Shown piece by piece: positions 1-6,064 of a DNA stretch of 6,942 nucleotides. The position numbers were made by a program, and so were the translations under genes. The notes beneath the pieces were generated by a model. It did no database searches and was not told the origin of the DNA. It was given only the letters and a program-made list of their open reading frames with translations. The stretch covers positions 1 through 6,942 of the forward strand of contig JAOTUX010000054.1 of NCBI GenBank assembly GCA_029863665.1, written 5' to 3'. The DNA is from Candidatus Nitrosopumilus sp. (GTDB taxonomy: Archaea > Thermoproteota > Nitrososphaeria > Nitrososphaerales > Nitrosopumilaceae). Numbering within the stretch: the first letter of the stretch is position 1; the number at the start of each line of letters is the position of its first letter.

Positions 1-572
1 TTCTTGTTAACTAACATGGGAATTCCCAAATCATTTTTTGTCACGTTTACGTATACTGGCATGTTTTCCCAGAAATGTGATTCAAACATGATGCGCAACA
101 TCATCTCTTCATTTTTGTATTCAAATGGACAGTCAAAATGGTATAATCTGTCTGGAATTTTTCCCACGTTGTTGTATGTCTCAATCACTGTTACATCAAA
201 GTCATACATTTTGATCATCTCCAGTGCAAGACTGGTCTTAACTTGAGTGTCAAAACGCGTGTGAAATTCTGGAGGGACATCTGAAAATTTTACATCTTCT
301 CGAATGTCAGATATTTCATCTATGTGTTCTGATAGAAATATCTGGGAGTCTATTGTATTGTCATTTGGTATTGAAAAACATATCTGCTTTTCATAGTTTT
401 CAGGTACTGCATACAGTCCGATCTTTGCACTTCTTGACACCAGATCATCATACTCTATGGATTCATACTTGAATGCAGAAATTTGCTCTCCATCATTGAA
501 AACAAAATACAGTATTGATACTATCAGCAATCCAATTGTAATAATTATTGAAATTTCAAACTTGCTTTTCAT
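1..572 (-). CDS. Anchored hypothetical protein, 3' end beyond window
   Basis: The reading frame stays open for 190 codons from an ATG at 572-570 to the left edge, so the C-terminus is missing. One hydrophobic segment (about residues 7-26, IITIGLLIVSILYFVF) follows a short basic start (MKSKFE). This predicts an N-terminal signal anchor with the rest of the protein outside the cell. The exported part is acidic, with only two cysteines (65 and 148) and aromatic-rich stretches near 144-170. I do not recognise the family. The start codon overlaps the stop of the upstream gene as ATGA. An AGGAG sequence (586-582) lies 9 nt before the ATG, the clearest Shine-Dalgarno in the operon, which supports this start. 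It is the sixth gene of the minus-strand operon. The gene is secure; the function is unknown. Confidence 0.85.
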   Translation of the reverse strand, partial: MKSKFEISIIITIGLLIVSILYFVFNDGEQISAFKYESIEYDDLVSRSAKIGLYAVPENYEKQICFSIPNDNTIDSQIFLSEHIDEISDIREDVKFSDVPPEFHTRFDTQVKTSLALEMIKMYDFDVTVIETYNNVGKIPDRLYHFDCPFEYKNEEMMLRIMFESHFWENMPVYVNVTKNDLGIPMLVNK

Positions 573-1054
573 TTTCTTTTTCTCCTAATCATCACAAATG
601 TCATTATTGTACCTGCTCCGATTGCAACAAATGGAAGATAGTATCCTCCCTCAAGCAATGTTGGCGCATCTGCATCGGAGAGAAGAATTGGTGATGTACA
701 TTGACTTACCTCACGTATCCCAGCAAAAGCAAAGACCAAGTACGTCTTTCCAATCTCAAAACCTCTGTATCCTCCAGAGTCATGATTGCTTCTGACTGTT
801 CCATCTTCAACATCTCCCTTTAGAACACGTAACACATCAAATGTTATGGTGTCATACTCTTCAATACCAGTATGGATTTCTGGGTGTGGGTTATAGATAT
901 CAGTAACTGTTCCAACAAATACCGCATGTGCCCTGTCAAAGTTGTAAAATTCGGCAGCAAATAGAGGAGGTGCGGCACATGATGCATATGCAGGAATCGG
1001 AATAAACACAAACCCAGAAATGATTCCAAAGATTATCAAAAGTATGGTTTTCAT
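569..1054 (-). CDS. Secreted NTR/TIMP-like domain protein with C-terminal membrane anchor
   Basis: The 161 residues open with a signal peptide (about 1-24, ending PAYA) and then Cys26. Residues 42-112 carry the pattern of bacterial and archaeal TIMP-like (netrin, NTR) OB-fold proteins: AHAVFVGTVTDI, then ITFDVLRVLKGDV, then FEIGKTYLVFAF. Cys119 in the segment REVSQCTS fits the late cysteine of that family. The usual central cysteine of the CG-x-F motif appears replaced (SGGYRGFEIG, 93-102), so only one disulfide, Cys26-Cys119, is expected. The C-terminus is a transmembrane helix (about 138-156) followed by RRKRK, which predicts a domain displayed outside and anchored at its C-terminal end. 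No PEFG-type sorting motif is seen. Start and stop overlap the neighbouring genes by ATGA on both sides. The domain call is by pattern only; the partner or target is unknown. Confidence 0.85.
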   Translation of the reverse strand: MKTILLIIFGIISGFVFIPIPAYASCAAPPLFAAEFYNFDRAHAVFVGTVTDIYNPHPEIHTGIEEYDTITFDVLRVLKGDVEDGTVRSNHDSGGYRGFEIGKTYLVFAFAGIREVSQCTSPILLSDADAPTLLEGGYYLPFVAIGAGTIMTFVMIRRKRK

Positions 1055-1383
1055 TTCTTTGATCTATCCCTTTGATATATCAGTAAAATAACAAACGTGG
1101 GTAATATCATATGCCAGAAAATAAAGCCGCTATTGTTTTTTAGATCATAGTAGATAATTGATTCTTCCATACCTTCTGCTGTACCTGACCAAGAACCAAT
1201 TCCATTTCCCATACCTTCACTGTTAACTGTACTGTGAATACTAGTATCCTGAAGCCAGAACATAAAGCAAACATTTCCATCATCAAGGAGAATCATGCAA
1301 GGGTTAGTTATTCCACCATGAAATAAAATGTAGATGATGACACTTGATGCAATTATTAGGGATATTTTGTATCTAGTTTTCAT
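1051..1383 (-). CDS. Small two-helix membrane protein, unknown function
   Basis: The product has 110 residues from the ATG at 1383-1381. An in-frame ATG at 1395 would add MCLN. I prefer the inner start because it gives MKTRYKISLI, almost the same N-terminus as the upstream gene (MKTRYKITLI), and a smaller overlap. There are two hydrophobic segments, at about residues 6-22 (LIIASSVIIYILF) and 88-103 (WHMILPTFVILLIY), with the basic tail QRDRSKK. The connecting loop of about 65 residues, probably extracytoplasmic, has two cysteines and a Gly/Ser-rich central stretch. I do not recognise a family. The 5' end overlaps the preceding gene by 11 nt, and the stop overlaps the next start as ATGA. This points to co-translation with its neighbours. 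Confidence 0.8.
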   Translation of the reverse strand: MKTRYKISLIIASSVIIYILFHGGITNPCMILLDDGNVCFMFWLQDTSIHSTVNSEGMGNGIGSWSGTAEGMEESIIYYDLKNNSGFIFWHMILPTFVILLIYQRDRSKK

Positions 1384-2176
1384 ATTCAAACACACAACTC
1401 ACTCGTAAAAGTTCAGCACCACGACATACTTTGACTTTAAGTGGATCATCAATGATTCCTGTATCCGTGCAAGGTGGAGTAACGTCTTCCTCAACTATTA
1501 TTCCTCCAACATCAGTGCAAACCTGCCACAAGGCCTCACAATCATGATAGGTGTAATTCCAAACACCACCATTTGACTCGCACTTGTCTACAAATAATTT
1601 GTCATTTAACATTGCAGTAAAATTAAGTGACGGTACCCCGAATTCAACTTCATTGTATATTCGTGTAAGTGTAGAGTTGTCAGGTGGCATCCAACCTGCA
1701 CCTCCCGGATATACCGTCCAATCCTTGCGCGCATTTCCAAATACTATTTCTTCAAGAGAGTAACACTGGCCAGATGATTCTTCGTTAATGGAAACACAGT
1801 AATGGTTTTCGTCATTGCGTATTAACTTAGAAAAATTCAATTCATCTTTGGAGGATTCGTCATCAATGCAAATTTCATCGCATCTAAGGTCATGAACTGA
1901 TTCCCATGCCCTTTGTGGGAATGGCCAGTTAAAATATCCTATTTCGGTGTAACATGGCTCCATTACACCTTCTGCATTCTCAAAAAAGCATTCGTTATCA
2001 GTTGGCATGTTAACAGGAATCATGTTAAATGGAGGCAGGCCGACTCCAGTAATTCTTGATGTGCACATCTCTTGTGAAATAAAGTCACAGTAAACATTAC
2101 TTGTAGCTACAGGACCAAAAAATACCCCAAAATATGCGCAAACTACAATGAGTGTTATTTTGTACCTGGTTTTCAT
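1373..2176 (-). CDS. Exported cysteine-rich protein (14 Cys outside the signal peptide)
   Basis: The 267-residue product starts with a basic, hydrophobic signal sequence (about 1-26: MKTRYK, then LIVVCAYFGVFFGPVA). The rest is hydrophilic with cysteines at 30, 38, 63, 75, 99, 103, 127, 138, 199, 213, 220, 236, 251 and 261. The number is even, so up to seven disulfides are possible outside the cell. The last 70 residues have the spacing C-x4-GGVW-x7-DC-x6-C-x3-GG-x10-PPC, then two more cysteines. Short Cys-rich modules with GG-x-W spacing occur in exported archaeal proteins, but I cannot name the family. N-glycosylation sequons are present (for example NST 167-169, NFT 185-187, NYT 207-209). 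The gene begins 10 nt after the previous stop with no clear Shine-Dalgarno. It shares its first residues with the next gene, which suggests an old duplication or a shared export signal. Confidence 0.85.
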   Translation of the reverse strand: MKTRYKITLIVVCAYFGVFFGPVATSNVYCDFISQEMCTSRITGVGLPPFNMIPVNMPTDNECFFENAEGVMEPCYTEIGYFNWPFPQRAWESVHDLRCDEICIDDESSKDELNFSKLIRNDENHYCVSINEESSGQCYSLEEIVFGNARKDWTVYPGGAGWMPPDNSTLTRIYNEVEFGVPSLNFTAMLNDKLFVDKCESNGGVWNYTYHDCEALWQVCTDVGGIIVEEDVTPPCTDTGIIDDPLKVKVCRGAELLRVSCVFEYEN

Positions 2177-2186
2177 TTTCTATTAA

Positions 2187-2813
2187 TCACCAACTAGTTC
2201 CAATAATTTCAATTTGCCCAGTTCCTTTTTCAAATGGGATTTTTAACAAAACGGGTGATAGTTGTTCAAAATTCACTTCCTCGCCGTCTGCAATTACAAA
2301 ATAAGTAAATGGTATCTGATCAAATGAATGAAGTAATCCTGTTTGAATCACTATTTTGAGATAGCCTTTTTCAGATTCGCTTAATGAAACGATCAAAGAG
2401 TTTGAATTTTTGGCATATGTGATTTCATTAACGATTCCACCTGAAATTTGGTATTGGCTTCCATAAGTGACACCGTCTGATTCTATTTCATAATCAAAAT
2501 AAATCTCAGAGTCAAATATCGGTTCAACTTCTAGTGAATTTTGATTGTAATTGTCATAGATAAATCCCAAGTCTGGAAAATCAGGACAGTTCTTTTCTAC
2601 ATATTCAAATACCAAATTTTTGTGCGCATCTATTGTTTGTTGATTAGCAAGGGACATTTCAGGAGTACGAGATAATTCTCGTATGTCTTTGTAAAGTCTT
2701 AAGCATTCCATCTCAGTCTGTTGTAAAAAAATTACAGTTAACGACCCTGCAAGAATTATTACGATCCCAACAATTATCAAAAACATAGTTCTCATTTTCT
2801 TGTTCTCCATCAT
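2187..2813 (-). CDS. Membrane-anchored protein with a PEFG-type beta-domain
   Basis: The product has 208 residues. A signal anchor occupies about residues 9-30 (TMFLIIVGIVIILAGSLTVIF). A charged, partly helical stretch with Cys37 and Cys76 follows (31-95). A beta-rich domain fills about 115-206. That domain has the succession YQISGGIVNEITY, LIVSLSESEKGYLKIVI, a YFVIADGEEV strand and the closing KGTGQIEIIGT. I recognise this pattern from the region just before the anchor in many thaumarchaeal PEFG-CTERM surface proteins. Here the chain stops two residues after IIGT, so the sorting tail is absent and the N-terminal helix is the only anchor. The start is MM at 2813, sharing one base with the previous stop (TAATG). 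A later start at Met7 is possible. The role is unknown; an envelope protein is inferred. Confidence 0.88.
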   Translation of the reverse strand: MMENKKMRTMFLIIVGIVIILAGSLTVIFLQQTEMECLRLYKDIRELSRTPEMSLANQQTIDAHKNLVFEYVEKNCPDFPDLGFIYDNYNQNSLEVEPIFDSEIYFDYEIESDGVTYGSQYQISGGIVNEITYAKNSNSLIVSLSESEKGYLKIVIQTGLLHSFDQIPFTYFVIADGEEVNFEQLSPVLLKIPFEKGTGQIEIIGTSW

Positions 2814-3289
2814 TACTGACCAAAATTCTCACTTAGCATAATTGGAATTCCTGCAATAATTGCAGCTATAACATAGATGTATAGAACTCTGCGCCACAAC
2901 ATGATCTCCTTTGAGAGATAAAATGTGATTGGAATAGAAATCATTGCAATTATCCAGATAACCAGCACGCGAAATCCTTCAGGTGAAGAAAACAAGTGAG
3001 TTTGAAGTAAACCCATGGGAGTGACAAACAAACTAAATCCTGTGGCAGCAAACGGAAATGCATATGCCAACTTCATAACAGCACTAAGCATTCCTGCAAT
3101 TATTGATGGTGGAGCAGGAGGAGATTGCACTTCGTATCTTGTCGTAGTGTTACCATCCAGTCTAACCATCTGTATCGGTTTGTCTTTGTTTTCCTCATGT
3201 TGAATACTATACTGTACTGTAAGAACTGAAAACACAGATAGAGTGATACCTAATATGACAAGAGCGAGAATTTTTTCATTTTGCATCAT
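2813..3289 (-). CDS. Multi-pass membrane protein, first gene of the six-gene operon
   Basis: The 158 residues hold an N-terminal hydrophobic segment (about 7-26), a polar Pro-rich stretch with DGNTTTRYEVQSPPAPP (45-61), a long hydrophobic region (62-96) and two further helices at about 107-125 and 134-152. The helices are separated by KEIMLWRR. Three to five membrane passes are therefore expected, with a short polar tail. No catalytic motif or family is recognisable. The start ATG at 3289-3287 lies 26-32 nt from a TATA-like CTTTATG, which fits a leaderless transcript; the next ATG (3286-3284) is in frame and equally possible. As the first gene it may form the membrane base for the anchored proteins encoded downstream, but that is inference. 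Confidence 0.85.
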   Translation of the reverse strand: MMQNEKILALVILGITLSVFSVLTVQYSIQHEENKDKPIQMVRLDGNTTTRYEVQSPPAPPSIIAGMLSAVMKLAYAFPFAATGFSLFVTPMGLLQTHLFSSPEGFRVLVIWIIAMISIPITFYLSKEIMLWRRVLYIYVIAAIIAGIPIMLSENFGQ

Positions 3290-3314
3290 GTTCTGTTTCT
3301 CAAAATATAACCGT

Positions 3315-3321
3315 CATAAAG
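3315..3321 (-). promoter_or_regulatory. Putative TATA box for the six-gene minus-strand operon
   Basis: The minus strand reads CTTTATG, centred about 29 nt upstream of the first ATG (3289). In archaea the TATA box lies about 25-30 nt before the transcription start, so this would give a leaderless mRNA. The match is imperfect. A second AT-rich run, GTTATATT (3311-3304), lies too close to the ATG to serve. Confidence 0.4.
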
Positions 3322-3380
3322 TGTTCTACTAATCAATTCAATCTACTAAGATTAGATACATTTTAGTTCTAATTCTAATT

Positions 3381-3515
3381 TCAAAATATTCTGATATTGA
3401 ATCACTTTGGCTTAATAATCAAATTGAAACCCTGAACTTAGATTATAAACGTCAGATTTCTTCTAATGAAGTTGCAAAAGACATCTCTTCTTTTGCAAAT
3501 GCAGAGTGGGAATAA
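3381..3515 (+). pseudogene. Severed N-terminal fragment of the AlbA_2 gene
   Basis: In the frame with codons at 3441-3443 and onward the DNA encodes SKYSDIESLWLNNQ, then LDYKRQISSNEVAKDISSF and ANAE, followed by WE and a stop (TAA 3513-3515). This is the expected first half of an AlbA_2 (Schlafen-type) domain: a short helix, the LEFK-like strand (LDYK) and the helix ending in SFAN. The remainder, GGIIIYGINEDQG, continues in another frame from 3506. One extra base near 3506-3508 would join the two as NAEGGIIIYG. This frame has no ATG, GTG or TTG between a TAA at 3330-3332 and the break. An ATG at 3288 in the same frame runs into that TAA. The 5' part therefore appears doubly damaged. Confidence 0.75.
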
Positions 3516-4528
3516 TCATTTATGGTATTAATGAAGATCAAGGACGTGCTATATCCAGTTCTGGAATAGATAAAGGGCAAAATTCGGAAAGAATACAACA
3601 GATTGTTTCTTCAACTACTGCGCCTGAAGTGCCTATCACTATAGAAGTTATTGAGAATAAGGATGATAAATTAAAAGAATTTCTAGTTGTAAAAATTCCT
3701 AAAAGTCTATTTTATATTCATCAAGTTACTACTTCCAGCAAATTCTATGTTAGAAATAATACCACTACAACTCCCTACAAATATGATCCAATTGAACTAA
3801 AAGAAAACGATATTGCATTAAGATACGAGGCCCGCTTTAGAAACAAACTAAATCTAGAGTCTTTCATACAAACGAAAGAAGAACAGATCTTAAGAAAACT
3901 TAATTGGAATGCTGGTTTGATTGTCTCTTTAGTACCACATGTTAGAATTCCAGGTTCTGTTAAATTAACTAAAGAATCATTTAGGCAATTTTTTGTTCAC
4001 CCTAAAACTAGCATTGTGACATATGATCAACTACCAACAACATCAAGTCTGCCTACTTCTGAGGGAAGAATAACTGACCCAACCAATACGAGAAGAAGAT
4101 TTGTTGAAATTGACAATGATGGTTCAATATACTGTTGTAGAATACTTGGACAAGGATCAACAGTTGATATTTTTGAGTCAATTTTTCTTGTAAGTGAACT
4201 CTTACATCTGCTACAGCGATTTATACAAAAGCATCCATCTTATGTTGGAATTACTCTACGAATCAGAGTTAATGGCTCAATACCGATGCCTGAAAGATTA
4301 ACTTCTAGTATAAACACTGAATTAGGTGATCGAGCAGTTTCAGATTTCAAGATTGAACACGAATTACCAGCAGGTATATTCAGCAATACAAAACAGATTA
4401 CAAAAATATTTGAAAAGTGGTTTGAAGCTGTGAACATAGATATCTCATTACAACTTTTTCCTACAACCATACCAACAATCGAACAAAATTGGCGAACTTA
4501 TGATAGTAGAATGTATGTTGAAGAATAA
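3506..4528 (+). CDS. AlbA_2 (Schlafen-type) domain protein, N-terminus lost by frameshift
   Basis: This open frame of 340 codons begins at a GTG that is probably not a true start, because it sits inside the conserved AlbA_2 glycine signature (GGIIIYGINEDQG). Residues 2-91 hold the rest of that domain: the GIIIYGINE strand, the helix SERIQQIV, PITIEVIE, LVVKIPKS and the closing FYVRNNTTTTPY. This matches the IPxS and YxR-x-NxxxxP features of the family (Pfam AlbA_2, formerly AAA_4), often described as a putative nucleic-acid-binding or nuclease-like domain. Residues 100-340 are a mixed helix/strand region with DGSIYCCRILG (205-215) and a helix at 223-242 that I cannot assign. No other disruption is visible over 1 kb, so the lesion is recent or a sequence error. 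The gene stands alone between two minus-strand units. Full length was probably about 380 residues. Confidence 0.7.
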   Translation: MGIIIYGINEDQGRAISSSGIDKGQNSERIQQIVSSTTAPEVPITIEVIENKDDKLKEFLVVKIPKSLFYIHQVTTSSKFYVRNNTTTTPYKYDPIELKENDIALRYEARFRNKLNLESFIQTKEEQILRKLNWNAGLIVSLVPHVRIPGSVKLTKESFRQFFVHPKTSIVTYDQLPTTSSLPTSEGRITDPTNTRRRFVEIDNDGSIYCCRILGQGSTVDIFESIFLVSELLHLLQRFIQKHPSYVGITLRIRVNGSIPMPERLTSSINTELGDRAVSDFKIEHELPAGIFSNTKQITKIFEKWFEAVNIDISLQLFPTTIPTIEQNWRTYDSRMYVEE

Positions 4529-4588
4529 GCAAGCTTCTTCTATAGAATGTTAAAAAATATCCATTTCTGATTTGTTTCCACTTGATTC

Positions 4589-4594
4589 AAAAAA
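4589..4594 (-). terminator. Oligo-T run directly after the copper-protein gene
   Basis: On the minus strand TTTTTT follows immediately after the TAG stop at 4597-4595. Short T tracts after the stop act as intrinsic terminators in archaea without needing a hairpin. No stem is seen next to it, so the call is modest. Confidence 0.35.
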
Positions 4595-5980
4595 CTAGTC
4601 AACCACAATGACTTTTCCAGTCATCCACGGATGTGCTATACAATAGTAATCAAATGTTCCTTCCTCGTTAAACTGATTTGTGTATGTGTCTCCAGGAGAT
4701 ATTAATCCACTATCAAAAATTCCGTTTGGACCATCTGATGGCATTCCACTTGTGGCTGTATGAACAGCCATATCATCATTTGTCCATGTTACACTGGAAT
4801 GCTCTTTTATTGAGACAGAATATGGAAGATAGCACTCATTTGTGGTCTCACATCCGGGAGATACAGATCCTAAAGCAATTGATACTTGGGTATTTTGTGA
4901 ATTTTGACTATTTTTGCTTGTTTCAGTTTTGTTATCTACTTTATCATTTAGATTATCAAAATATTGTTGATTCTGCATCCATTGTTGCATCATCTGTGGA
5001 TGGTTCATCATGTGGTTCATCATTTGTTGTTGCATTTGAGGATGGTTCATCATATGGTTCATCATTGGTCCCATCATGTTATTCATCATTCCATGCATGT
5101 GTTGTGGGTTTTGCATCATCATTCCATGCATTGTCTGCATAGATTGAGGATTATTCATAATATGGTTCATCATACTTTGCATGTGTTGTGGATTTTGCAT
5201 CATCCAGCCCTGACTTGCAGTTGGAGTTTTATCAGTTGTAGAGATTTGCATGTGGCTGCTCATCATCTTTCCTTGATTCATCATCCCATGACCCATTTTG
5301 CCTTGACACCATGCACATCCTGATCCCATCATGCTCTGATTCATTGAATCTTGCATGAACGGACACCAAGGGCAATTCATAGTGCTGTTCGTCATCATTC
5401 CATGATACATTCCACTACTCATCATAGGGTCTCCGTGCATCATTCCCATCCACTGTTTATTGGATTGCATATTCTGCATCATCTGTGGATTCATCATCAT
5501 ATGGTCCATCATTTGTTGACTTAGTTCAGGATCATTCATGATTGGTCCCATCATGTTCATCATCCATTGATTGTTTTGTATCATTTGTGGCATCCAATTA
5601 TTCATCATGGTTTGCATGTGTTGAGGATTGTCTCTCATCCAGTCATGCATGTGTTGAGATATTTGAGGATGGTTAATCATGGCACCCATTACTCCATGCA
5701 TGTGGTTTTGGTTTTTAGCTAAAAGTTCAGTATCAAAATTTCCCCAACCCCTATCGGCCAATCTCCAATATGTAGAAGGAGTAACACATGCAGGCATTCC
5801 CATACTATTCATCAGGAGAACTTTGCCATCAGCACATGTGATTTGATCTGGATTTGTTCCCATCGTCATCTGCTGTTTGGGGGTCATCATGGTTTGAGCC
5901 ATGACTTGTTCAGAAATTAATGAAATTGAAATTGTAAAGATAGCAATAATTATGATTCCTGAAAATACTGCATTTTTCAT
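4595..5980 (-). CDS. Exported Met/His-rich copper-binding protein with C-terminal plastocyanin domain
   Basis: The 461-residue product has four parts. Residues 1-29 are a signal peptide ending VMAQ. Residues 44-85 are a small module with Cys49 and Cys65 (ITCADGKVLLMN, PACVTPSTYWRLADRGWGNF), which I associate with exported thaumarchaeal proteins. Residues 91-340 are extremely rich in Met (about 70) and His (about 20), built from units like NPQHMQSMMNHIMN that partly recur every 14 residues. Within this part are CPWC (203-206) and CAWC (222-225). Residues 365-461 are a cupredoxin with the type-1 copper ligands His407, Cys447, His450 and Met453 (YYCIAHPWM) and an extra Cys377/Cys383 pair. Met/His clusters bind Cu(I), so extracytoplasmic copper storage, buffering or delivery is likely. 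That would suit an ammonia oxidiser whose respiration depends on copper. A role in electron transfer alone is less likely given the large Met region. It has its own promoter and lies 84 nt after a cation transporter gene. Confidence 0.93.
   Translation of the reverse strand: MKNAVFSGIIIIAIFTISISLISEQVMAQTMMTPKQQMTMGTNPDQITCADGKVLLMNSMGMPACVTPSTYWRLADRGWGNFDTELLAKNQNHMHGVMGAMINHPQISQHMHDWMRDNPQHMQTMMNNWMPQMIQNNQWMMNMMGPIMNDPELSQQMMDHMMMNPQMMQNMQSNKQWMGMMHGDPMMSSGMYHGMMTNSTMNCPWCPFMQDSMNQSMMGSGCAWCQGKMGHGMMNQGKMMSSHMQISTTDKTPTASQGWMMQNPQHMQSMMNHIMNNPQSMQTMHGMMMQNPQHMHGMMNNMMGPMMNHMMNHPQMQQQMMNHMMNHPQMMQQWMQNQQYFDNLNDKVDNKTETSKNSQNSQNTQVSIALGSVSPGCETTNECYLPYSVSIKEHSSVTWTNDDMAVHTATSGMPSDGPNGIFDSGLISPGDTYTNQFNEEGTFDYYCIAHPWMTGKVIVVD
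4973..5194 (-). repeat. Degenerate 42-bp coding repeats in the Met-rich region
   Basis: The segment encodes residues 263-336 of the copper protein. The triplet (N/H)PQ recurs at residues 263, 277, 291, 313 and 327, giving steps of 14, 14, 22 and 14 residues. Each is followed by M-rich strings such as QSMMNHIMN or QQQMMNHMMN. On the plus strand this appears as recurring ATGGTTCATCAT-like sequence. Looser copies lie at residues 104, 118 and 164. Tandem duplication of a 14-residue, roughly four-turn helical unit is the simplest explanation. Confidence 0.75.
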
Positions 5981-6003
5981 GTATTGTGAGTACTGTTTTT
6001 GAC

Positions 6004-6012
6004 AAATTTAAA
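6004..6012 (-). promoter_or_regulatory. TATA box for the copper-protein gene
   Basis: The minus strand reads TTTAAATTT, centred 28 nt upstream of the ATG at 5980. This is a good archaeal box A at the distance expected for a leaderless transcript. It indicates that the gene can be transcribed independently of the transporter gene upstream. Confidence 0.6.
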
Positions 6013-6026
6013 GTGTATCCCACTTT
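6010..6026. promoter_or_regulatory. Inverted repeat AAAGTG-N5-CACTTT overlapping the TATA box
   Basis: A perfect 6-bp inverted repeat with a 5-bp spacer (TATCC) overlaps the upstream edge of the TATA box and covers the BRE position. A dimeric regulator bound here would block or recruit TBP/TFB. Given the gene it controls, a copper- or metal-responsive regulator is a natural guess, but no regulator gene is in the window. A chance occurrence is possible. Confidence 0.4.
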
Positions 6027-6053
6027 TCATAAATAATTCTAAAAAGATGCAAA

Positions 6054-6064
6054 CATGACTCATG
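6054..6064. repeat. Palindrome CATGACTCATG directly after the transporter stop
   Basis: An 11-bp perfect palindrome (CATGA-C-TCATG) begins at the base after the transporter's TAG stop (minus strand). A T5 run (6045-6041) follows about 9 nt farther on. It could be a small terminator element or a second regulatory site for the copper-protein gene. Its hairpin would have no real loop, so a protein-binding site is the better reading. Confidence 0.3.

Noticed and set aside
4..246. Plus-strand frame of 80 codons at the left edge
   Set aside because: It is antisense to the 190-codon minus frame, which is linked to the operon by ATGA and an AGGAG site.
598..1029. Short frames on both strands within the TIMP-like gene
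   Set aside because: They lie inside a gene with a signal peptide and domain motifs, and neither shows recognisable protein features.
3491..3520. Programmed frameshifting as the explanation for the AlbA_2 break
   Set aside because: No slippery heptamer or downstream structure is evident, and the upstream frame has no start codon, so a mutation or sequence error is simpler.
4240..4470. Minus-strand frame of 76 codons inside the AlbA_2 gene
   Set aside because: It is antisense to the continuous 340-codon frame, with no supporting motif or promoter.
4538..4547. Palindrome TTCTATAGAA after the AlbA_2 gene as a terminator
   Set aside because: It is a 10-bp palindrome with no loop and no T run after it on the plus strand.
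4678..5323. Two long plus-strand reading frames opposite the copper-protein gene (154 and 119 codons)
   Set aside because: They are antisense to the repetitive Met codons (CAT/CAC runs). Their His/Ser-rich translations are what the repeat gives on the other strand, and the minus frame has a signal peptide and a full cupredoxin domain.
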